Positions 9,851-19,029 of a stretch of DNA of 23,771 bases are shown here, one piece after another. The stretch is from Rhizophagus sp. LPA8_4_AMF (lineage: Eukaryota > Glomeromycota > Glomeromycetes > Glomerales > Glomeraceae). The stretch lies in the NCBI GenBank assembly GCA_021464525.1, contig JADRCO010000991.1, positions 1 through 23,771 on the forward strand. The letters are read 5' to 3'. Each line of letters begins with the position of its first letter. The stretch's first letter is position 1. Position numbers and translations under genes: made by a program. The notes under the pieces are model-generated. The model saw nothing but the letters and a program-made list of their open reading frames with translations, had not been told where the DNA came from and made no database searches.

Positions 9851-11281
9851 TTAACTCCATTCAAATTCATCAAAACCAAATTCTGCAGGATCATAGCTAA
9901 ACGTTTTAATTATTCCTTCAATTTTATATTTATTAAATAATACTTTATGATTTTGAGTGAAATCCATTCTATAAAATATTTTTAATAAAATTGGTTTACT
10001 ATCCTTTCGATTTCTCTTCCAATTATCGAAAAATGAACTAAAAGTACTTAAAAGAATATCGCCATTAAAAATAAATTTGAATTTATATAAACTAGCGGGT
10101 GCGGATCTCGTTAATGAATTAAATAAATCCACCCAATTAAAAATTTCTCTTGAAGAATTATTTAAAATCAAACCATCTAAATATCGACAATTAATAAATA
10201 ATTTCTCCAATTCCGCAATATCATCATTATTAATTGATAATTTAAGATACTCAAGTTTTAAACAATTTTCATAAATAGAACGAATCAAATCATTATTATT
10301 CTCCCCAGGATATTTATCCACTCTATCGTACATTGGAAATTGAATCGATATTTCAGTAAGATGACCTTTTGTATTTTTAATAAAATTTGCCAAAATTTTA
10401 GACGGAATATTTTGAGTTCTTAAAATTTTTAAATTTGGTGTAGAAGCGTTCACTAAATGATCCCAATTTGTGATGTGACGTGAATTAATTTCTAAACTTT
10501 TTAAATTCCCAAGATATGAAAGAATTTTTGTAACGGGTTCCCAACTAATTTTTAAATATTGAATATTATTCGCATGCTTAATCAACGTATTTTCTAAAAC
10601 CTTACAAAAAGAAACGTCCTTTTTTCCTATATTACCACTTAAATAATTTAAATTTTTCTGAGATTCAATTAATTTAATAATTCCAGAATTACAATGTAAC
10701 TGTGAAACATCAAATTCCAATTTTTTGATCGACCTACTTATCGTAGAAAATCCTTCCAATATCTCCTGACTTGTATTAGTACTACAATAAAGGTATTCAA
10801 GTTCTGAAAAACATTGTTCGGCCCCGGTTATACAATGTATTTTATCTCCTAATTGATCCGGTAAAGAAAGACTCGTGAATTTTGTGTGATTATTAATAAA
10901 TAATTTCAATAATTCGTCTTTCACAATCATACGTTTTAAAGGTTCAGCAATATGACTAGTATAAATTATTTCACTTAAACCGTTCAAACATAAATTTCTA
11001 CAAAAACTAATATAATTATACGTAAGTCTCCCACATGAATTCGTGAATAAATCAATTCCATGATTATATAATTCCATTTTTGATTTATCTGGTAAATGTG
11101 AAACGATCACATTAAATAATGGTTGACCTTTTTTCACGTATTTCCAAGGATTCTTCCATAAAATTAGAACGGCAATTTCACATAAAGTTTTATTAACCAA
11201 AAGACAAGAGTAAAGTGAATTTCCATCTTCCTTTAATTCTTCAAGAATTAATATTAATACATCTTTATTGAGTCTTAACAT
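9851..11281 (-). CDS. F-box/leucine-rich-type protein, 476 aa
   Basis: The likely role is as a substrate receptor of an SCF (SKP1-cullin-F-box) ubiquitin ligase: the N-terminal F-box binds SKP1 and the C-terminal repeats would hold the target. Residues 5-48 (NKDVLILILEELKEDGNSLY, then SCLLVNKTLCEI and ILWKNPW) match an F-box-like helix set. From about residue 150 on there are irregular leucine-rich segments (LKSLEINSRHITNW, LEYLKLSINNDD, YLDGLILNN). It ends in FGFDEFEWS. It is intronless and uninterrupted, starting at the first ATG after an A/T-tract leader. It is paralogous to the plus-strand gene at 14801-16228: 36 of the first 50 residues match without gaps. Unlike that copy it has Leu33 and Leu39 where the partner has Trp and Pro, positions usually conserved in the F-box, so SKP1 binding may be weakened. 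The target is unknown. Confidence 0.88.
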   Translation of the reverse strand: MLRLNKDVLILILEELKEDGNSLYSCLLVNKTLCEIAVLILWKNPWKYVKKGQPLFNVIVSHLPDKSKMELYNHGIDLFTNSCGRLTYNYISFCRNLCLNGLSEIIYTSHIAEPLKRMIVKDELLKLFINNHTKFTSLSLPDQLGDKIHCITGAEQCFSELEYLYCSTNTSQEILEGFSTISRSIKKLEFDVSQLHCNSGIIKLIESQKNLNYLSGNIGKKDVSFCKVLENTLIKHANNIQYLKISWEPVTKILSYLGNLKSLEINSRHITNWDHLVNASTPNLKILRTQNIPSKILANFIKNTKGHLTEISIQFPMYDRVDKYPGENNNDLIRSIYENCLKLEYLKLSINNDDIAELEKLFINCRYLDGLILNNSSREIFNWVDLFNSLTRSAPASLYKFKFIFNGDILLSTFSSFFDNWKRNRKDSKPILLKIFYRMDFTQNHKVLFNKYKIEGIIKTFSYDPAEFGFDEFEWS

Positions 11282-11297
11282 TTTGATAAGAAGAAAA

Positions 11298-11368
11298 TTT
11301 TTTTTTTTTTTGTAACGAATAGGGGAGAAGATTAAACAAAAAAGAAAAAAAAAAAAAAAAAAAAAAAA
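11298..11368 (-). promoter_or_regulatory. Poly(dA:dT) tracts upstream of the F-box gene
   Basis: Relative to the minus-strand start at 11281, there is an A14 tract at 11298-11311 and a T24 tract at 11345-11368 (gene-strand sense). Long dA:dT tracts repel nucleosomes and are common promoter elements in AT-rich fungi. The promoter role is inferred from position only; no TATA box was assigned. Confidence 0.3.
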
Positions 11369-12690
11369 TTCAGTAAACTGATAAAATCATGCTTGTGACG
11401 GGCTGTGCGACATAAAAATGCATAAAGTTTCATATTTGTAACCACGCTGATCGGAATATGCAAATTCCCGTTCCGGGATGTGAATCATTGTAATAATAGA
11501 AGAGCTGCTGTGCAATTTTACAAATCTAAAATTAATTATTACCTTTAAATAAATGATAATCATCACCATTAAAAAAAAAATATTTTTACAATATTTGGAC
11601 ATTTGGGCGGGCCTTATCGAAATCTAGTAGATTTAATTAATTTGGTCACAAACAAGTCATAATTAAATAAAGTATTATCAAATTATATCGTTATACCTTG
11701 TAACAAAAATCTACTAATAATTAAAAATCTTAATTACCTTAAACGACTTCGTCTTATTAAACATTTTGAGAATTTTTTCTTAAATCTCATGTTGTTTCAC
11801 TGTATAAACGCATGTTGTTTATTATTTATCATGAATTTCTAGCAAAATTATTCACTGTATTTCGAAAGTTCGAAAGGCGTTAATTTAAAATTAATAAATA
11901 TTACTGTATATTAACGGCGCAAATAAGAACCTTCAAAGTAAAATGATCAAATTGAATTACTATATCAATTTAAGTTCTGACAATGAAAAATAACGTTAGG
12001 TTTTGCGTTCTGCTCAAGCAGTGATAAGTACTGTACTATATATATCATACAATCTTAATTTTCTTAATACACATACATAAGTATTATTGCCCAAAATAAA
12101 ATCAAATAAAAGGACTTGAAGTTTTCGACACGAGTTTCTAAATAAAAAAAAAATAATAATAATACGTTGATTCGTAAAAACATGATTACGTTCATTCAAG
12201 TAATAAAGCTCTCAGTCTCGTATCAAAAATGATCATCATTATAATTCAAGTATGAAAGAGAAATGAATGTCTTTTCATTTTATCTTTGGATTTTTTTTTT
12301 TGCATTTTAAAAAAAAAGATTTTATATACAAAAGAGATGATTAAATAATAATTATATTATAAGTGATTAGTGATGCACTTGTAATATATTTTTATAAACT
12401 CCGTGGCGTTCGAACAGTGTAACGTGTGTGACATTAAAAAGTATTTTCCGCCTTTATTTATCAAGATTCGGAAATATAAGAAAAAAACAATTTCTTTGTT
12501 TAATTATATAATTGATTCCTTTTCAATTTCTTTATTCGTTTTAATAAAAAGAATTACATTTTTTTTTTCTACGCACAATTTTTATAAAAAAATTTCGTGA
12601 CATGATTTAACGATAAAAAAAATTATTTATAAGATCTTTTTCGGATGACGAATATTTCGAATTAATATTAATATAAAATACATAATAGTT
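11369..12690. other. Intergenic, mostly non-coding
   Basis: Part of the 3.5-kb gap between the two F-box genes. The section 11387-11602 is less AT-rich and has a 71-codon minus-strand ORF ending SDQRGYKYETLCIFMSHSPS, with no domain recognised; a relic is possible. The ORFs at 12014-12199 and 12403-12600 are low-complexity and not credible. Confidence 0.45.
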
Positions 12691-12696
12691 CCACGA

Positions 12697-12729
<33 letters not shown>

Positions 12730-12735
12730 TTTAAA

Positions 12736-12766
<31 letters not shown>
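12697..12766. repeat. T/A-tract near-perfect palindrome, duplicated
   Basis: A run of 18 T then 15 A is followed by TTTAAA, another run of 18 T and then 14 A. Each T-A block is a self-complementary palindrome with no loop, and the two blocks are direct copies. This is a potential cruciform and a likely sequencing and assembly weak point. The minus-strand ORF at 12607-12870 (lysine/phenylalanine blocks) is only the translation of this run. Confidence 0.85.
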
Positions 12767-12767
<1 letters not shown>

Positions 12768-13165
12768 TTTGAAGTTTCCAATTTTGAAAATTTGACGAGG
12801 AGCCCCTGAATACTCTTAACAAGAATCTTTGTCGTACAACCCTTATTTTGGTAAATTTTGGGGACATCAAACAGAATGATTTGTATTAAAATAGTAAATG
12901 GTGTCACACGTTTACATTTGTTGACCCCTATCTCATTGTAGTACGTTTATACAATTTCCTTTTTTCAGGTATCACGTGTTAACAATTTTTATTTGTCGTA
13001 CGTTTTATATACATTCATTTTAAGGAGTAATTAAGATGAATAAAATTTTTATTATGAAATTTAGTAATGAAAAATTATCATACTAATTAATTTAATTGGT
13101 TTGTATTTTTTTTTTTTTTATAAAAATTTAATTATAAAAATTTTTTTAAAAAATTAACCATCGAA
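12767..13165. other. Intergenic, less AT-rich patch
   Basis: The section 12776-12960 has near-average composition (GAGGAGCCCCTGAATACTC, GTTGACCCCTATCTC, ATCACGTGTTAAC). On the minus strand a stretch reads RVVRQRFLLRVFRGSSSNF. It may be a repeat or gene scrap, but nothing can be identified. Confidence 0.35.
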
Positions 13166-13224
13166 ATGGTATTTTTTACGATGGAAATAATAATAAGGGT
13201 ACGCCGAAATGTCCTAAAAGAAAG

Positions 13225-13400
13225 AAACAAATGTATCTCTTATCATCGTCAAAAATATAATTCTTATAATAGAACATATCTTATCTTTCTCGATAATGCT
13301 AATCTTATAATAGAAAATTTCTTATCTTCGTCAAAATGGTATTCTTATAATAGAAAAATCCCTTAAATTTTGCAAAAAATATCATTCTTAAAATAAAACA
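13225..13400. repeat. Minisatellite, about 40-bp unit
   Basis: The word ATTCTTATAATAGAA or a variant begins at about 13260, 13302, 13341 and (as ATTCTTAAAATAAAA) 13383, each followed by a TTATCTT(C/T)GTCAAAAT-like stretch, and a partial unit precedes it. The ORF at 13166-13366 is a product of this repeat. Confidence 0.65.
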
Positions 13401-14000
13401 AATAGCATTCAAAGCAAAATCCGCCAAGATACTGTTCTTGGAATAAATAAAAAAAGCTTAATACTAAAATGTTTTCGGGTCCAAATAAAGCTATTCATTC
13501 TCAAATAAAAATTGAAATGCAGCTCTTATCGTTTCTCACGGGTTCTTAAGTATATTCCAAAAACTTTACCAGTTAATCTTAGAAATGATTAACGCTATGC
13601 ATTAGTTTGAAAGATTTGATCTACGCAAATATGTCAACCACTTATCAAAAATGAAATAGTTGAAAAATGAGAATAATTATTAAAAGAATCGTCATACATA
13701 TCTTTAAAAAAATTTATTTTTGAATTGTACGACAAATATTATATATATATATATCTATTTAATAACTTAACTGTTAAAGTATCTCATTGTATTATGACCC
13801 CTAGTAGTGAAACATCGCACGGAAAACTACGTGATGATCTATAATTATTACGGTTAACAAATATCAAAAGTTGATTTATTCAAATTCTTGATATCGATTG
13901 GGTGATTACAATATTTTAAATCATTACGAAATACATTATTTATTCTCAATCTTGGCTGATTATAGTTAATTATTTAGAATTAACTTTTATTCAAGTATCT

Positions 14001-14106
14001 AAACTTTCTCTAAAAAGGCATGTCATTATTGAATAAAATTGATTGTTGAATTATACAATAATTTTTAAACTTTCTCCAAAAAGGAATGTCATTATTGAAT
14101 AGAATT
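14001..14106. repeat. 40-bp direct repeat, period 66
   Basis: The copies at 14001-14040 and 14067-14106 start AAACTTTCTC, share ATGTCATTATTGAATA, and differ at only a few positions. They lie in the upstream half of the intergenic gap before the plus-strand F-box gene. Confidence 0.8.
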
Positions 14107-14800
14107 TATATACAGATCTGTTGTGACAATCATTAATAATACGCTACTAACGCATTTTATTTTTCGTTTCCATAAATTTGTTAAAAAAAAAAAATTTGAC
14201 CATGTCAAATAAAAATATATTATTCTTTTAATTATTTTCTTAAAATTATTATGGATTTTTCATAAATTGAGCTCAAATATTTAATAATAATATATGTTAA
14301 AAATTCTTAATATTCATCGTTATTGCTAAAATATATACATTTTTTTTTTTTTTTTTGATATATTAATGTTGAAAATATGTATTAAACATAAAAAAACGAC
14401 AATTTTCTTTGAAATTTGAAATATTGAAATTATGTTTTTAAATAACGATTTGCGTTAGAAGAAACGTATTTGAAATTTTTTTTCTCGTTCCTTAATATGA
14501 TCATAACATTCATATAATTTTATTTTATGATATATTCAATTCGTTATTATAAACTACTATAAACGAAATTATGTTTATATTGATATTTATATTTTTTTTT
14601 ACGAATAAATAAAATTTGGAGAAAATAATATCGTCGTTCTTCGATCCGGTTACACAATACTAATCATGGTAATGGATATTATAAATCCGTGTCACTTTCA
14701 AAAAAAACATAATTTTTAAGTTTAAAACACAAAAATCTAACGCTAAATATTTTTATTACGCTTTTCCTTCAAAATTTTTTTCTTTACCTCTTAAACAAAA
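14107..14800 (+). other. Upstream region of the plus-strand F-box gene
   Basis: AT-rich leader with T-runs (for example 14341-14356) and a short pyrimidine-rich stretch (CTTTACCTCTTAAAC) just before the ATG. No specific promoter motif was assigned. The 13401-14000 stretch before it is likewise without a supportable gene and contains a short TA microsatellite near 13740. Confidence 0.35.
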
Positions 14801-16228
14801 ATGATGCCACTCATTAAAGACGTACTTTTTATAATATTAGAAGAAATTAAAGGGGATAGAAATTCCCTTCATTCATGTCTTCTAGTTAATAAGACTTGGT
14901 GTGAAATTATCGTTCCAATTTTATGGAAAAATCCTTGGAAATATTTAGAAGAAGATGAGAAAGAGAAATCACAACTTAATGTAATAATTTCACATTTATC
15001 AAATGAGATAAAAGAAGATTTAATAAATAAAGGAATAAATATGTTGACAGGAATTAAACGGAAACCTTTATTTAATTATATCAATTTTTGTAGATATTTA
15101 GATTTGTATAAATTAGAAAAGATAATTTATACAATAAATTATATTGAAGAATCAAAATTAAATATCATGAGAAATGAAATATTTAAGTTGTTTATTAATA
15201 ATAATATGAAATTCACTAATCTTTATATACCAGGACGATATAATTATCAAATACATCTTATCCCTGGAGCTGAATATTGTCTTTCGGAACTTGAATGTCT
15301 TAAGTGTCATAATAATTCCGATCAAAATATATTTGAAGGTTTGGCTAAAATAAATAATTCAATTAAAAAATTGGAAATTAATATTGAACCTTATAATAAT
15401 ACTGGAATCATTAAATTAATTGAATCTCAAAAAAATCTAAATAATGTTCATTTGATTTATATTGTAAATGATGAATCATTTAATAATACGATTGAGGAAT
15501 CTTTGATTAATCATGTAGATACTATTAAACATTTAAAAATAGGTAGGAAACATAATACGAGAATTTTTTCTTATCTCGTAAATTTAGTAACTTTGGAAAT
15601 TAATCCAAGTTATAACACTAATTGGAGTAATTTAAAAAATGTTTCTTTACCATTTTTAAAGATTCTTAAAACTCGATGGGTTCCATCTAATATTTTAGCC
15701 AATTTAATTGAAAAAACAAAAGGTTATCTTATTGAAATTAGCATTTATGATAAATATTATGAAGGTAATAATAAAAGACTCATTCAATCAATTTATCAAA
15801 AATGTTTAAATCTTAAATATCTTAAATTTTCAATTAAGAATAATGATATTTTGGAATTTAATAAATTATTAATTATATGTCAAAATTTAAATGGATTAAT
15901 TGTACATGATGCTTCTATAGAAGGATTAAATTGGGGTAAATTATTTGAAATTTTAACAAATTCTTCACCTAATAATTTATATAAATTTAAATTTGAATTT
16001 AATTATTATGATTATTATGTAATTAAATTAGAAACTTTTAAATTATTCTTTGATAATTGGAAAGGTAGACATCCTATGTTATTACACGTTCCAATAGATG
16101 GGTATAATAGTGATTATTTTGATTTAATTGAAAAATGTAAATTAGAAGGAATAATTAAATTTTATGATAAGGATTTATATGGATATTCTTTTGATGAATT
16201 TGAATGGATTCAAAAAGAAAATGATTAA
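14801..16228 (+). CDS. F-box/leucine-rich-type protein, 475 aa
   Basis: The predicted role is as an SCF ubiquitin-ligase substrate receptor in the cytosol or nucleus. Residues 5-48 form the F-box (IKDVLFIILEEIK, SCLLVNKTWCEI, PILWKNPWKY) and keep the Trp33 and Pro39 that the neighbouring paralogue has lost. Residues from about 150 carry irregular leucine-rich repeats (KKLEINIEPYNNTG, LVTLEINPSYNTNW, LKYLKFSIKNND, LNGLIVHDA). The C-terminus is FDEFEWIQKEND, extending beyond the paralogue. The start is the first of two adjacent ATGs; either could be used, with no effect on the domain. It is intronless and uninterrupted. It is head-to-head with the minus-strand copy, so the pair may be an inverted duplication whose 3.5-kb spacer has since filled with repeats. 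Codons are strongly A/T-ending, somewhat more so than in the paralogue. The target protein is unknown. Confidence 0.9.
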   Translation: MMPLIKDVLFIILEEIKGDRNSLHSCLLVNKTWCEIIVPILWKNPWKYLEEDEKEKSQLNVIISHLSNEIKEDLINKGINMLTGIKRKPLFNYINFCRYLDLYKLEKIIYTINYIEESKLNIMRNEIFKLFINNNMKFTNLYIPGRYNYQIHLIPGAEYCLSELECLKCHNNSDQNIFEGLAKINNSIKKLEINIEPYNNTGIIKLIESQKNLNNVHLIYIVNDESFNNTIEESLINHVDTIKHLKIGRKHNTRIFSYLVNLVTLEINPSYNTNWSNLKNVSLPFLKILKTRWVPSNILANLIEKTKGYLIEISIYDKYYEGNNKRLIQSIYQKCLNLKYLKFSIKNNDILEFNKLLIICQNLNGLIVHDASIEGLNWGKLFEILTNSSPNNLYKFKFEFNYYDYYVIKLETFKLFFDNWKGRHPMLLHVPIDGYNSDYFDLIEKCKLEGIIKFYDKDLYGYSFDEFEWIQKEND

Positions 16229-17264
16229 TTATCAATTGAAAATTTGTAGAGTTTTGGTTAGATATTTAAATCGGTAATAGTTTTTGTTTATTTTTATCTA
16301 GTGTTATCATTTATTATTAGTATTTATCATTTATTATAAATATTTGTTATTTTTTTTATTTACATTTATTGTTATCTTATTATTACATTTATTATTATCT
16401 TTATCATTAAAAAACGCCTATTAGCCTTTTTTTGCAATTTATAGAAAACATTCCTATTTAATATTCCATTCAATATTTCATTCATGCACTTTATATTACG
16501 TCAAAACATCACTTTTATATAGTATGTTTCGTATTCTACATATTGCTGTAACACCTACATATATAAGATCAACCGTACACTACATGTTTCATGTATACAG
16601 TTTTCGTGTCATATAGGTCAGTATGACAAAAGTTGTGTCATTTGCTAAACATACATGAATTAATATTAGCTTCCCAAGTTATATATTGACTAGAAATGTC
16701 GAGAGTGTTCGATTTTCTTTTAATTTAATTGATTGTACAATTTACTGCGATCAAACAATGGATGATATTATGCTGTATTACTTTGTAATTTCAAATCATA
16801 GTTAGTCACAACAAGATAATCCGTTTAAAATGTTATTCTGATATAATTTAGTCAGCCATGTTTGGGCAAATTACAATTTTTCAGTCTTGTCAATATGACA
16901 AAGAATAGATTCAGTTAATAATTTTTTGAATGTTTCACGTTGATATCTCAGTGTGTCAGTACAAGTTATACTATCTACAACAGATTTTTTTTATTTAAGA
17001 CCCCTCCCAACTCAACAATTTATTTTATTTTGTGCATTTTGTGCAATTTATTTTTTTAGAGAGATTCTTGAAATTCTTTAAAAAATGTGTAACCATTTGA
17101 ACGATTATTTCTGAAGACCAATCTTGTGAAACAAAGAGATTCTTGAAATTCTTGAAATTAATTCCCGTATGATCGTCCTCCAGTACAACGATCAAGCTCC
17201 TGGAATGGGTAGTTGTGTTTGGCATTAAATTAATTAAATTACTAAAAAAATAACTTGATTTTAA
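16229..17264. other. Non-coding stretch with short repeats
   Basis: After the F-box gene, 16300-16410 is low-complexity, with repeated ATTTATTATTA/ATCATTTATTAT words. An 18-bp exact repeat (GAGATTCTTGAAATTCTT) occurs at 17061 and 17136. The minus-strand ORF at 17025-17333 covers this repeat and the start of the next pseudogene and is treated as a shadow. Confidence 0.5.
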
Positions 17265-17807
17265 ACTATATTTAATTATGAAATAATCTATGAGAAGAAC
17301 GATTTCAAAAGCAAAGGTTTTGATGCCAAACAAGTTGTATCTATGGAAGTAACGGAAAATTGGTTGATTCTCATACGAAAAGATACTATAAAAAATAATT
17401 TAGATGATTCAGAGGATATTACTTTACTTGTATATGATGCTGTTCACAAATGTATCAATGATATATTTAATACTATTCAATCGTTTCACCAAAAAACTAT
17501 AATTAAATTACAAGAAAAAGAACTTGATTTTAAACTATATTTAACCATAATAAATAGTACATATAGTATGCTCAATGCAACCTACTATTTGATACATTAA
17601 CTAATATTTAAAATAACTGAAATTTTTGAACATCAAAGACATCTGAGAATTTTTAACCCGCGCTCTGGGGAAATGATATAGGAAAATTATGTGATTGGAA
17701 CAATTTTGAAGAGGCATCTCGGTGTAGATTGGTCTAAATGGAGAGAAGAGTGCAATATAATTCCGTCAATTCTGATAATCGACGAAATTCAAAAGATATA
17801 TCAATAG
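17265..17807 (+). pseudogene. Broken gene, possible P-loop NTPase (crinkler-associated type)
   Basis: One frame runs from 17265 to 17807 with two in-frame stops, TAA at 17598-17600 and TAG at 17679-17681. The first part (an ATG at 17343 gives 85 codons) reads as a helical, charged protein with no known domain. The last part includes RHLGVDWSKWREEC and IPSILIIDEIQKIY: four hydrophobic residues followed by Asp-Glu, the form of a Walker B motif, in a context I recall from NTPase modules of Rhizophagus crinkler-type proteins. A Walker A loop was not found; the only candidate nearby, FNPRSGEMI, lacks the GKT/S. A 24-bp exact repeat at 17252-17275 and 17521-17544 sits in the upstream part and may mark a local duplication. 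It ends abruptly, so the gene is truncated as well as interrupted. Family assignment is tentative. Confidence 0.45.
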
Positions 17808-18450
17808 TTTTCCTTTTGAAATTATCTCATTCCATTATATATCTAATATTTAATTTATAATTGTCTTTATATTCTTTTGTCCAATATATAATAATCTTTT
17901 TAGCAAAAATTCTTCATTTTCTTTTTCAAGGATCTATTTTATCTCACTTTACTAAGTTCTAAGTTACTAAAAATTATTTAAACCTTATTATATTTGTAGT
18001 TTGTTACTTTATAAAATAATTTAAACCTTATTATATTTTAGTTGTTACTTTATCAGCAAATCTCAAAATTATAATAAAACCCAATTACTAAGATAACAAA
18101 TCCTTATAACTTATTAGGATTTTATTTAGTTATTTAAACACATTCATCAAATACTTCTGAACTAAAATAATTAATAGCTCCTCCCTTTGAAATTATATTC
18201 ATATATGAACTTAATTGATTCATCCTATTGTTTAATATTTCACCTATCTAAGTTTTTTATCTAATATGAATATGGTCTTTTTAATACAGATTCTATATTT
18301 TCCTTTTCAAGTATCTTGTCTAAATTTTCTAGTTCATTTGCACCTAAATTATTTTCTGATTTATATTAAGATCAACTAAAGAAATTTGTCTTAATTCTAG
18401 TCTAATATTATTATTTCCTGTATTACTTAGAATAAAAAATATTTGAATAA
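17808..18450 (-). pseudogene. Duplicated minus-strand coding relic
   Basis: Two related minus-strand pieces lie 381 bp apart. One (17917-17935 region) reads ILEKENEEFLLKRLLYI, the other (18298-18316 region) LENLDKILEKENIESVLKR. Their downstream parts are also alignable as DNA (both run into ATAATTTCAAA(A/G)GGA). The second is preceded by a frame reading IRLELRQISLVDLNIN, broken by a frameshift or stop. Between them is a 43-bp tandem repeat (17971-18052: AAATTATTTAAACCTTATTA twice). No domain is recognised. Stops are frequent, so this is a decayed and partly duplicated gene. The pieces may belong with 18451-18549. Confidence 0.4.
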
Positions 18451-18549
18451 TTAAATGATCTTAACCTTTAGGCTTTTTCCATACATTACTAATGAAAGTT
18501 CTGGAATACAATGTGCTAAAGCATCATGAAAAGTACTATTAATGACAGT
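18451..18549 (-). pseudogene. Minus-strand coding relic, 33 codons
   Basis: A minus-strand frame between two stops reads TVINSTFHDALAHCIPELSL followed by VMYGKSLKVKII. The composition is protein-like and unlike the surrounding AT-rich DNA. It lies upstream, in the same direction, of the relic at 17808-18450 and may be part of the same former gene. It has no start codon and no recognised family. Confidence 0.35.
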
Positions 18550-18554
18550 TTAAC

Positions 18555-18736
18555 AACCTGTTCATATGTTCACAAAATTAATAGCAATAACAAATATTAA
18601 AATTATTCTTCATCAGACAATTTTTAAAATATCATATTCACTTACATTGGATTAAAACTATTGATTATTTTTACAGAGTATTAAATTAAAAGGATTTATC
18701 ATTTCTATTATATTTTGGAGAATATATGAACAGGTT
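18555..18736. repeat. 13-bp inverted repeat (AACCTGTTCATAT)
   Basis: The arm at 18555-18567 is the exact complement of 18724-18736, 156 bases apart. It could be the ends of a small element, but no flanking duplication was seen and the span is AT-rich. It may be chance. Confidence 0.35.
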
Positions 18737-18830
18737 TTTAATCATACATTTTTTAATTGATTGGCCTATCCACTAAAGATATAATATCTTTAATACAAAT
18801 GTTTATATTGTAAAATTTTATTTTATTATT

Positions 18831-18912
18831 TAGAGCTGTGACCCGTCAGAATCCTGGATCCAGATCATACCCAAATCAAAAAAAGTATTACCCGACTCCA
18901 TAATGTGACCTT
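18831..18912. other. GC-richer patch, possible solo transposon end
   Basis: TAGAGCTGTGACCCGTCAG has the TAGRG-type start seen at the hAT-like elements at 6345 and 7097, and is followed by about 70 bases of mixed composition (TCCTGGATCCAGATC, ATTACCCGACTCC). No opposite end or target duplication is visible, so at most this is a one-ended remnant. Confidence 0.25.
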
Positions 18913-19029
18913 TTTATCATCAATAAATATACAAATCAGGATATATTTATTAACTTTGATATTGTTTAAACTTTGAAAATAAAAAAAATTATCAAATATA
19001 ACCATTCGATCTTAATGTTTTATTTTCAG

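Noticed and set aside
10077-10274. Plus-strand ORF inside the minus-strand F-box gene
   Set aside because: Antisense shadow of a clearly coding region.
12607-12870. 87-codon minus-strand ORF with lysine and phenylalanine blocks
   Set aside because: It is the translation of the T/A palindromes.
13166-13366. 66-codon ORF
   Set aside because: It is generated by a minisatellite; the repeat unit explains the open frame.
17025-17333. 102-codon minus-strand ORF
   Set aside because: It overlaps an 18-bp direct repeat and the opposite strand of the better-supported plus-strand pseudogene; no domain.
18831-18912. Complete hAT-like element
   Set aside because: Only one TAGRG-type end is present; no opposite end or 8-bp duplication could be found.
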